NCBI GenBank assembly: GCA_020152595.1
Contig: JAIGNY010002845.1
Location: 1,365,001 to 1,429,000, forward strand
DNA length: 64,000 nucleotides
Source of the DNA: Chiridota heheva
Taxonomy: Eukaryota > Echinodermata > Holothuroidea > Apodida > Chiridotidae
Direction: 5' to 3'
Position 1 is the stretch's first letter, and each line of letters begins with the position of its first letter. Position numbers and translations under genes: made by a program. Shown in pieces: positions 11,379 to 22,600 of the stretch. Below the pieces are notes generated by a model that saw only the letters and a program-made list of their open reading frames with translations, was not told where the DNA came from and ran no database searches.

Positions 11379-11960
11379 TGTACGCAGTCCAGTGTGATGT
11401 AGAAAGCACATTATGATGTAATAATTAAACTGCAATGCAATAAGCACACCAGGACTGAACAATTCATGGCTTCACACTCTTTGCCTGCATCAACAAAACC
11501 AAATATAATTGCGACACAATTCTAATGAAGAATATATTTCTATTCCCTTGTTTGTCTGAAGACAGCATGCTAAAACATTTGTGTCTATAATTTTTATTTG
11601 TCTTTTTGAATTCCTTGGAACACATTCGGTGGAGAAATTTGTTGATCAGTAAGTCAGGATTTAAAAATGCTAGCAGGTAGGCATTTGCCTGTTATGCATA
11701 TTATCCTTTTCGAACACAAGGGAAGATTAATCGAAATCACCCAAAGCATGCAGATTTCCCAAACTAATCACACCTCTGCTAATCCCACAAACTATCTCTG
11801 AAGCCTAAAAAACAAGCAAACATTTCCAAAAAGATACTTATTATACACAAACAGACAAATTTGATTAGAAAAAGAAGATTGTTACAATGAGATAAACGCA
11901 ACAATCAAAATCCCCAACATGTTACAAGGACTGCTACAAAATGAAATGATTAACTGCGTC
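11379..11960. other. no gene recognised
   Basis: AT-rich, no exon or repeat recognised. Confidence 0.4.
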
Positions 11961-11964
11961 AGTC

Positions 11965-12320
11965 TTAAATCAGGTTTGTAAATTCCTATCTGGTAGTGAT
12001 GCTTTGACTTCCTATTTCTTGCATGTTTCAACTAATCCTCATGTGACATGTGGTAACAGTTTAAAGGTGACCAAAGAGTCCTCACGGATAGATATTTGGC
12101 ATTGTAGATTTTCGCAAAGTTGTTAATGTGTGGAATGGTTTGCTCGAGTGGGTGGTTAGCTACCATTCTGTTCACATTTTCGAAGTCAACATTGATAAGT
12201 TCTTTACTAACTCTTAGCATCTTTGATTTGTTGTGGTTGTGGTGGTGGTGTTTGTTTGGGCTTTTCATGGGGTGACTAACCCTTCTTAGCCTGTTATCTT
12301 ATGTTATGTTGCTATGTTTA
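11965..12320 (+). pseudogene. CR1/L2-like non-LTR retrotransposon 3' end (decayed)
   Basis: Nucleotide match to 29,985-30,380, which encodes the C-terminus of a non-LTR reverse transcriptase. Shared landmarks are TCTGGTAGTGATGCTTTGAC, CTCACGGATAGATATT and GAAGTCAACATTGATAA. The frame is broken here. The last 60 bp are the 3' UTR (GGTGACTAACC.TTCTTAGCC). Confidence 0.8.
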
Positions 12321-12725
12321 ATTGATACAACTTTGTAATTAGGTGAATGTAACAAAGCACTAAGTTTTTTGTTATGATATCATACGTGGAATCCAATGTA
12401 CATGTTATGTTCAGGAGAAAAACCTTTCATATTATCTAAACTTGGTTAGGGCACAGTAACAATCTAAAGAAGGATCTATTAACCCCCTCATATTTTGTTT
12501 CTCCTTCTCTCTTTAACATTTAAAATTGCATAGACCACTCACATTATCAAATATTTTGCTTTTTATGATCTAAAGGACCTTTTCACTTCTTTTTGCCCAA
12601 GTATATCTAAATTTAGGAACCTTTTCACCTCTTTTTGCCCAAGTAAAATTAAATTTCCTCAATTAGGGAAGCACCCCCTCCCTCTTCCCACACATATTTC
12701 TTCTGCTCATGAAATTTGAATCACA

Positions 12726-12766
12726 AATAAAGCTATATCTTAAACCTTTAAAAAAAAAAAAAAAAA
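12726..12766 (+). other. AATAAA plus A17 tract (retroposed 3' end)
   Basis: AATAAA at 12,726-12,731 is followed 18 bases later by an uninterrupted run of 17 A (12,750-12,766), the layout of a reverse-transcribed polyadenylated RNA. No coding remnant was recognised upstream. Confidence 0.5.
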
Positions 12767-12954
12767 TCATTTCACCCAACTCTGTTCATTTTAGCAAAAG
12801 AGCAACCTGAATACTAATACTCAATACTACAGAGGTTTCACTACTGTAAGAATACAAATAAATGTTTTGCTAAAACATCAGATATCATCTTTCAAAGTCG
12901 GTTCAGGATATCCCTGAAACATTTTAATCGCTCATCACTGGAGATGTTTGTTGA

Positions 12955-13172
12955 TGTTTAACGGCACTGTGACAGTCAAATGCACCAAGAGGGTAGCATA
13001 GCATAGCATATCAAGGTTTAACGTCCCGAAAGCATCCAGTGCTAGACATATCAAGAACTACAGAGGTTTTTATCACAGCCTTTGATAACCAGTTGTGAAC
13101 TCACTGGTTGCAGACCCACCAGGATTCAAACCCGGGACGTGCGGGTGAGAGGACAAAGCACTAACCACGGAG
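12955..13172 (-). mobile_element. tRNA-derived SINE, family 2
   Basis: On the minus strand the head has CCGTGGTTAGTGC (A-box) and GGGTTTGAATCC (B-box). The body contains CACAACTGGTTATCAAAGGC, a segment shared with SINE family 1. A short AGCAT repeat lies near its 3' part (about 12,993-13,010). It borders the clathrin light chain poly(A) signals. Confidence 0.75.
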
Positions 13173-13195
13173 GGAACCATTTCTTTAAGTACAAA

Positions 13196-13213
13196 TTTAT
13201 TACACTGTTTATT
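13196..13213 (-). promoter_or_regulatory. two candidate poly(A) signals of the clathrin light chain gene
   Basis: AATAAA on the minus strand at 13,208-13,213 and 13,196-13,201, about 470-490 bp after the stop codon. This would give a 3' UTR of about 0.5 kb, ending close to a SINE. Confidence 0.55.
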
Positions 13214-13682
13214 TGACCTCTGATGAGCTCATGGAAATTAATAAAAAAAATCTTTCTTAAGTTTTATACAAAAAATTTGTGAACATCTTTTCAATAATTT
13301 GTATCATTCAAAGTTTGGCAGTTTTTAGTAAAAAATTGTTTGTCATCATACTCACACTTGTAGCAATTCTAGAAATGGTAAGATCCTTGTAAAAGTGACA
13401 CAGACACTGTTCTCTTACATTGGTCAAAATCTCCGGTCAGCATACCCAATGGACAATATTTCCGTAAAAAGTTGTAATTTAAGAACAATATACAATTGGA
13501 ACATACATAAAACAATTAAACCACCAGCAACCACAAAAATACAAAATACAAACACCTACAATTCATTCCTCCCTGAAAGGTCCATTCAAATGTCTGGGTA
13601 CACAGGAGCCACAGACTACCATAGGTCCACATGGTGGGGAAATTGACACAAAATAATACGCAACAAAAAAATCTGATTGGAG

Positions 13683-16600
13683 CTATTCTCTTTGAAGACC
13701 TGACTGCTTGAGGTGGAGTAATATAGATCTAAGACGGGTGACGTCTTTTGTATTCTTGTTATTTTTAGGGTTGAAGTCGCACTGTCGAGCGATTCGTTCC
13801 CATTCTTGACCAGGTGTGATTTCATCCCTCTCTTTGATGAAGGCTTCTTCTGCCGCTCTGAAAAAGGAAAGAAAATGGTGCTTATTATAAAGAGTGTTCT
13901 TAATAACACCGACTACTTTTATTATTATAATTATTGAACTTATTTATATAGCGCCTCTCCTGTAAATCGAAGCGCTTTACAATAAAATTGATAATACATA
14001 GACAAACTCTTAATATACAATATTAAAATCTTTAAAAACATTTGCAGGACAATACAAAAGCATAAAAGAATTGATGAAAAATAAAAAATAAAAAACTAGA
14101 TAAATAAAACAAGAAATTAAATATTATAGACAGCATAAAACTTAATCAGTAGGAAAAAGATGAGTCTTAACGGTCTTCTTAAAAGTACAAACAGTTTGAG
14201 CCTGACGGATTGCAACAGGTAGATTATTCCACAAACGTGGTTCCAGGACAGAAAAGGCGCAGTCTCCACTGACACAATTAGTTCTTGGCACCACAAGGCG
14301 AGTGACATCCTTGTTGGCGGATCTTTTAGAGCTCATTTAGGCATCAATCAGGGTTTAACCTCATTATTCAACAGTTTGAAAAACTGAGGTGTTCACAAGG
14401 AAGATTAGGGAATTGGGTGAGAAACAAAGCTGCAGTTTGGGGACAGGTTTTGTAAAAGAACAGAGGCTCAATGGTAGAGAGTCAACCTTGTACCTCACAG
14501 GTACTGGGTTTGATTCCTGGCACTAGTCGTGCATTAGGTCCTTAAGCAAGACCATTTATTCCACCTGCTTAATTGTTATTAATCATTTGCTCCAGTCAAC
14601 TAGGCTGTTAAATGAGTACCAGCATTGCTGGGGAGTTAACCTACAGTGGACTACTGTCCCTTCCAGGAAGACTTAATGATTATTTTATTGCAACACAGAA
14701 ACTGAGGATAATACCAGCATTCATGGCTCAGCAAAAGACTACCATTTCAGTTGTGGGGTGACCATAGAAATAGAGAAAATAAAGAGTGTACTGAGCTCGG
14801 TCAGTGAGTGAAGCCAACTTGTATTTCTGACAGTCACCCAAATCACGATTTTCCTCATCGACTGCAATGATAATGAATTATAAGTCACTTTATCAACAAA
14901 AAAAACTCAAAAAACTGTCGCTTCAATTTTGTTCTGTTCCTAACATATATTATGTAACTTTTGGTATTCTAGATAATCTAAAGTTATCAGGAAGAACCCA
15001 TATTGTACGTCCTAACACGAAAAGTGGAATTTGGGCAGATTTTATAAGCTTAGGCTACACAAATCGTCAAAATAGCTCTCTTATAGCTCTGTGTGGTAGA
15101 GGAAAATAAAAACTTGGGATTTATATTTGTTGAGCGTCCAAATCACACAGTGTTTACATATTGTTTAAAGTTTTGCATATGTATCATTATACGTTGCGTA
15201 TGAGATCAATTGTACCATGATAAGGTTGTTTTGCATGTTCACATTGCCGTAGCTTAACTCTAGGCCAGAACTTTTATATATATTTTCTTATAACATGTGA
15301 CCATGTGAGACCAGGTCAAACACAAGTATAGCAACAAGACACTGTAAGAGATGTCCTCATAGGCTGATCAATGTTTCACAGCAGCTTATAGGGATGAAAA
15401 GGAAATAATCTTCTGCTATGATGCTGAGAGAAGATAATGATGCACCCGAGTCTTGAATGACTCGACCCCTTTGTCTTGAATGACTCGGCCCCTTTGTCTT
15501 GAATGACTCGGACCCTTTGTCTTGAATAACTTGGCTCCTCTGTTTTGAATGACTTGGCCCCTTTGTCTTGAACGACTCGGCCCCTTTGTCTTGAATGACT
15601 CGGCCCCTTTGTCTTGAATGACTCGGCCCCTTTGTCTTGAATGACTCGGCCCCTTTGCCTTGAATGACTCGGCCCCTTTGTCTTAAATGACTTGGCCCCT
15701 TTGTCTTGAATGACTCGGCCCCTTTGTCTTGAATGACTCGGCCCCTTTGTCTTGAATGACTCGGCCCCTTTGTCTTGAATGACTTGGCCCCTTTGTCTTG
15801 AATGACTCGGCCCCTTTGTCTTGAATGACTTGGCCCCTTTGTCTTGAATGACTCAGCCCCTTTGTCTTGAATGACTTGGCCCCTTTTTCTTGAATGACTG
15901 ACCCCCTGTATTTTGTCTTAAATGACTTGGCCCCTTTGTCTTGAATGACTCGGCCCATTTGTCTTGAATGACTAGGCCCTTTGTCTTGAATGACTTGGCC
16001 CCTTTGTCCTTAATGACTTGGTCCTTTTGTCTTAAATGACTCGGCCCCTTTGTCTTGAACGGCTTGGCCCCTTTGTCTTGAATGACTCAGCCCCTTTGTC
16101 TTAAATGACTTGGCCCCTTTTTCTTGAATGACTGGCCCCCTGTCTTGATTGACTCGGCCCCTTTGTCTTGAATAACTTGGCCCCTTTGTCTTGAATGATT
16201 GGCCCCTTTGTCTTGACTGACTCAGTCCCTTTGTCTTGAATCTCTTCAACAACACAGTCTGGGAGACTGTTCCGAGCTTGGACTGCAGTGTGGATGAAAC
16301 TCCTGCCAGTGGAATAGGTTCTTAAGACAGGTTCAGTGAGTGCTTGAGTTGGCTTAGACAGACTGGAGCGGGTTCTTCTTCTAATTTGAAATGGCCGAGG
16401 AAGCATCGCCTTCAGGTCTGGAGGGCACAAGCATCTTGTAAAGAACAATTGTGGCGGCAACTTGACGTCTATGATGAAGAGTGGGGGTGTTCAGATTCAG
16501 TCTTGCCTCTTGTTCAGTCACCTCAATGATGTGCAGTGCTTTACTCTGGATAGAGTCCAGTAGTCTAAGAGAGGTTGTAGAGGCACCCATCCAGCATAGT

Positions 16601-19600
16601 GAGGCATACTCCAAGACACTGCAGACCTGGGCCTTATAGACTGTAGCTCTTCCTTTGATATCAAGTTTGTTAGCAACTTTTCTGAGGGCTCCGAGCTTCT
16701 GCCTCACTCTGGCTGATGTATTGGAAATGTGCTTGGCCCAGGTGAGTTTTCTGTTAAACCAAGATCTCCAGCTCATCATTCTCTGTTAGTTCAGTGTTTC
16801 CAAAGAAGGAAAACACTAGGCCTAACACTAGGCCTGAGCAAATTTGTTAGTTTGCATGGCCTTAGGGTAAAAAATCGGCCCAAATTCCACTTTTTGTGTT
16901 AAGACGACATGGGTTTTCCCCGATGACCTAATAATATCTAAAATACCAAAAGTTATGCAACATATAGGAAAAGAAAAAAATCAAAGCGACAGTTTTTAAA
17001 AATTAAAGTGACATTATAATTCGTAATCGTTGCAGTCAATTGAAATAATCACAATTTGGGTGACTTTTGTCAATACATATTGGCTTCATTCGCTAACACA
17101 GCAGTCATTGGGATCTCAGCCTTTTTCACTTTTAATTCTGTAGGGGTGACACATACCTATTTGACTGCTTCGCTTTCTCCAGCTGCTCCACTTGCCTGGC
17201 GTTCCACTCATCCAGTTCCTTCTTGGCTTGCACCTTCCAATCCTCTTGCAAATTGTCTGCCTCTTCATCTATGTGAAATAATTCAAAGTAAATTGTAGTC
17301 GTTCCTGAACTGAGAATTAGTATGCAGGAATCCTTCAAATTGATAATGCTTTCATTTTTAAAGCCTTTGGTGTAATTTATGTTGCTCTAATCATGGTCAA
17401 AAGTAGTTGGGAAGAAACCTGTTCACCTCCATCAATCTTGTAAAAGTTACATGCTCCGACATTTCTTACAAAGTACACAACATTAAGAGGGGGTAAGACT
17501 GGAAGGGGGGAGGAAAATGCCACTTAAGAATTATTTCAGTAATTTTGTCGCAACATTTTAGATTATGATTACACTTTAGAAGTGTGAATTGTTACTTTCG
17601 AAAATACAATAGAGGACTATTAAAGAGACAAATTGGTCAAAAAACCATATTTCTATCTTATTCCGTTTAGGAGTTATTGCATTTCGAAGATCTCACCAGT
17701 GTGTTGAAAAGTGACCCAGTGTACAGTGTGATGTCAAAATAGCAGCAATGATTATGCATTTCTTCAAAAATTAAATGTCTTTTTAAATTATTGAAGCATT
17801 TGTTCTTTATTTATTGAGGTAGGGTATAACATGTACTTTAGACAAACATGCTTTACCCATCTGTTCATGCACCTTACACTCTTAAATTAAAGAAAGATAC
17901 ATTTTCATTTGATAGAAATACATACAAATAAATGATGTTGGATCTGAAATTATGACACAATTTACACTACAAGGTAACTTTACAACACGCACGTGAAACC
18001 TTTAAAATGCAATAACTCCTAAATGGAGAAAGATTGCATTTGACTTGTGGTCCAACTTTTTGAACTCTTTTTTATTTTCATCAGACCCTAGCTTGATTTA
18101 AAAAGGGGCAGGGTGCTAGACTTGTTGAGGGGCACAGTAATGCGCGCGCAAAGCACTGCCTCTTTTCGGCGTGGAGTCCGGGGCCCCACAAGGCTCAATC
18201 CCCTAGTGAAGAAGCTCTCGGATTTTAGCTATAATCATACATCTCAGAATGAAGTTATTCTGACTGATAAGGACCAGTCATTAGTCAAACAGGACAATTG
18301 CTTACTATGCTATCATTCTGTGTTCTGTATCCACGTAAGATATTTCATTTATGAGGCTAAGTAAGATTACATGTACAGTACAAGTAAGTTTAAAAAAACA
18401 AAATAATATTAATAATTCTCATGAAGGGCGGGGCAGACCCCCAGGGGGCAGGACGGACCCCAGGGGGCAGGATGGACCCCAGGGAGCAGGACAGACCCCA
18501 GGGGGCAGGACGGACCCCAGGGGGAAGGATGGACCCCAGGGGGTAGGGTGGACCCCAGGGGGAAGGGCAGGCCCATGAAGAGGCAGAGTGGACCGCCCCT
18601 GTAAAACAAGGAGCCTGTTCATTCCTTCATCCAATAGCTATCAAATTACGGACATCATTTCCACTTTATTCTCACGAGTCTCTTTGGAACTTCCTCAACT
18701 TTACATCGTACACTACAACCCTTGATATCGTACATATTGTATCTGCGACATGTGGCTTCTCAAGTTATGGGGAAAAAGTTAGTGTAAAAATTCAGGATTG
18801 GGATTGCAAGAAACTTTGGGGCAGTAAAAAATACAGGTTTTCCATGCTACCTAAATATTTTCAGTGCATTTCTAACTCAAAGAAACTTTTATTTTGTTCG
18901 CCAGGTAAGACATAAAGTGTTATTTCTCTGGGGAATAAAATCATTATTTTTTCATTTTTTGGTGGCCAAGATTGACGTTTTCAGCAGCATTGCGACAGAA
19001 ATTGTCGAGGGTTGAACATGATTTTTACATCAATTTGTTAATTTAATACCTCTATAATATATATGAAAATTAAAATAAAGGAATATTCCTATGAATATTG
19101 TTATATGACCAAGGACTATTAAAGGAAACATAAAGTCTGATACAATCCTTATTTCACATTTAATTGTAAAAAAAGTATAAAGGAGACACAAAGTTTGATA
19201 CAATTTTTAAATGATAGAATTAAAATTGTATCCAACTACCAAAAACAGCAAGTCAAAATCTTATTCCTCTCTCAAGTTATCCATCTTTAAAGGAAACATA
19301 AAGTCTGATACAATCCTTATTTTATATGATAGAGGATTAAAATCTTAACCAACTACCAAAAACAGTAAGTCAAAACCTTATTCCTATCAAGTTATTCATG
19401 AAGTTATTCATGATGGATGCTGCCATTATAAATGTGATTCATGTTTTTATTTTGTGACACAAAGTTTTCTGTATTGAAATATTGTGCTTTTTTATGAGCT
19501 AGAAAAAATGATGACATAATTTTCTGGGCTAATGACCCATGTTTTGCAGGGACATTATAAATGTGATTCATGTTTTTATTCCAAGAATTTTTTTTATTCT

Positions 19601-22600
19601 ATCAAACAATTTGGTGTACAAAAATCATGTTGATATCTTTTCCATTTTATTTGACCTCATAGTAAGGTTCATGAGAAGATGGACAAAGCAGTAAACTGTA
19701 TATTATACCGCATCTCAATAAATAAACAAAATATGCTTCCAGTAATTTAGGAGAATGCAATTAAAATTGTCTTGGATTTGCCTTTATGACATCACATTGT
19801 ACTTTGTAAGGTCACTTTTTAACACACTGGTGCAATCTCTGAAATGCATTAACTCCTAAATGGAGAACGATATCAGCATGATTTTTACACCAAATTGTTT
19901 TTTTCATAGTCCTCTATCATATACATGAAAATGAAAATTCACAGGAATATTCCTTTAGAGTAGTCTCTACTTAATATTAGTCCTACCTTTTTTAGTTAAC
20001 ATTTCCTTTTGTTTTTCACGCCATATTGTGATTTTTTCTGGTTCATTCTGGAGTGTGTCGACTGATGAGATGGCGGAATAAATATCTGATGGACCATTGG
20101 TCTGGGGCTCCTATTGAAAGCAAAAACAAAATACTTACAGGCATATGGAAGTTAAGGTTCTGTAGAGATCAATGTACAGGCAACCATTCAGAGTTAAAAT
20201 CACTTGCCCGGCTGCCTGGGACAGACAGAAAGGTTTGTCAGGACAACTACAAATTAAATTTTGGTAGCTATGCCAGGCGTGCAAGTTGATCTTGGGTTAA
20301 TTTGTTTATCCCTACAACCATCCCTACATCAGTGAACACTCTCTTATTTGGTGGTAATACAATTATAGCTTGTATTTAATTAATTTGTTTCTTCACACTA
20401 CACTAATGTATTGAAGACATTTGTCCATCAAACAGAATTTACAATACTCATGAATACAAAATTTATGAAGAAAACAAAGTTTCATACAACAAAACCAAGC
20501 TTTAAAGTTAAAACACTTTCCTTTCCATGCCCCTAGCTTTATCCAATCAAGTCATTAGGCTCATAGAGCCAGTGCTTATCCCCAATTTTAATGGCACGTA
20601 CATCACTCTCCATGGACGGGATGCCAGTCACATATTTACTCCCCAGCAGTGCTGCTACTCATTTTACAGCTGAGTGGACTGAAGCAAGTAGCGTGTCTTG
20701 CTCAAGGACACAATGCAGCGGTCGCGACGGAAATTGAACCCAGTACTTTTAAATATGAGCATGATTCCTTAACCACTGAGCCATTGCATCTCATTCCCTG
20801 CACTAACCACAATGCAAAATTAATATACATTGTATATATGTTTGAAGAAAAAAAAAGGAGAGAATTTCTACAGTAATACTCATAGTCCTTTCCATGTATT
20901 TATTATTTATGCCCCTAATTTGCAATTACGGTCAATCATTATTTCTTCCCCACTTCTGTTCCTCTATGTTACTTTACACTGTAGACCAGGTGCCTAGTTT
21001 CGCTTTATGCGAGGGTCCTCCACCATGCCCCTCATTGTCTCCACCCTGCCCTTTTTCACTAAGCGCTCTACATTTTGTTCAGAAAAACATGTTTGGAAAC
21101 TATTTTGCCTTCTTTTCATGCTGATTACAGTTCAGCAATATAAAAAGATGCAAGGACACTACAGTACTTGATGTATTTATTACTCCCTTATTTACATTTC
21201 AAGTGCCCTCAAACCTGCCTTCAAAGTGCCCTAGATGCCTTATAAATGCCCCTTTTAGAGTGACACCCTGCCCTACATGCCTTATAAATGCCCCTTTTGG
21301 AGTAACACCCTGCCCTACATGCCTTATAAATTCCCCTTTTGGAGTGACACCCAACCCTAGATGCCTTATAAATGCCCCCTTTGGTGTGACACCCTGCCCT
21401 ACATGCCTTATAAATGCTCCTTTTGGAGTAACACCCAGCCCTAGATGCCTTATAAATGCCCCTTTTGGAGTGACACCCTGCCCTACATGCCTTATAAATG
21501 CTCCTTTGGGAAAGACACCCTGTCCTACATGCCTTATAAATGTCCCTTTTAGAGTAACACCCAGTCCTAGATGCCTTATAAATGCCCCTTTTGGAGTGAT
21601 ACCCTGCCCTAGATGCCTTTTTAATGCCCCTTTTAGAGTGACACCTTGCCCGACATGCCTTACAAATGCTTCATTTGGAGTGACACCTTGCCCTAGATCC
21701 CTTATACATGCTCCTTTTTGAGTGACACCCTGCCCTAGATGCCTTATAAATGCCCCGTTTGGAGTGACACCCTGCCCTACATGCCTTCTAAAATCCCCTT
21801 TTTGGATTGATACCCTGCCCTAGATGCCTTATAAATGCCCCTTTTGGAGTGACACCCTGCCCTACATGCCTTATAAATGCTCCTTTGGGAAAGACACCCT
21901 GTCCTACATGCCTTATAAATGCCCCTTTTAGAGTGACACCCTGCCATAGATGCCTTATAAATGCCCCTTTAGGAGTGACACCCTGCCCCTTTCTGGACCA
22001 AGCTAGGGGTTTGTAGACAGCTAAAAACATATTCTCTTATCTCTCAATAATTAATTCTTTGAAATGATTCTTTGAGTCATTGAAAATAGGTGAGATTTTG
22101 AAGAACAAATATTTAGTTTTTGAATTATGGCTGATCTAAGTTTGATATAGAAATTTGTTCAAAATTCAAAACTCCTTGTAAGAATCAGCTACTCTCCTTC
22201 AACCAATTTACTGCAAAAAAACAACAACATATATAGTTTATATAAGAAAATATACAGATATACATATGAATTTGCATACATATTAATGCTTTTAATAGGA
22301 AATTCTGCTGATGTACATGGTTTTAACTGGAATTATAAGCAATTTAGTTTGTTGTCTCTCTCCGCCCATAGATCTTAACGAGCAACTTGAAATTTTCTGT
22401 TCGAATTGAAAAGTGATGAAAATGCCAAGGCAGCCAAGCTGTAACAACCAGTTGTGTGTTACGACCACAAATCTGTACAAAACTGGCAACCATGCCCAGA
22501 GAATTATCATATGTGTGTCAGTTACCTGCACTGGATCAGCACCTCCAAATTCATTTACTAAATCATCTTGACCACCAATGTCATCTGGAAAGAGAATAAA

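Larger units (their letters stand above)
14772..17135. mobile_element. element with about 290-bp inverted arms and repeat core (F3)
   Basis: The left arm (about 14,772-15,065) matches the reverse complement of about 16,850-17,135. Shared landmarks are AGTCACCCAAAT, AACTGTCGCTT, ACTTTTGGTATT and AAAAGTGGAATTTGGGC. The core contains the 23-bp minisatellite and a non-LTR retrotransposon 3' fragment. The right arm stops about 15-20 bp from the donor site of clathrin exon 4. The arms are seen; transposition as a unit is inferred. Confidence 0.7.
17605..19925. mobile_element. element with inverted arms and repeat core (F2)
   Basis: Left arm parts (17,605-17,720 and 17,800-17,875) match the reverse complement of 19,800-19,925 and 19,668-19,740. 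Landmarks are AGAGGACTAT, GGAGTTATTGCATTT, GTGTGTTGAAAAGTGACC, TTTATTTATTGAG and CTTT.CCCATCT. Same family as F1. The interior holds a 19-bp minisatellite and a TTAA-family tract. The outermost left end is eroded. Confidence 0.65.

Noticed and set aside
21203..21721. 172-codon plus-strand open frame of CLINAPFGVTP repeats as a secreted or structural protein gene
   Set aside because: It is exactly a 42-bp minisatellite, the opposite strand is also open, there is no signal peptide or splice support, and it lies in an intron of a gene on the other strand.
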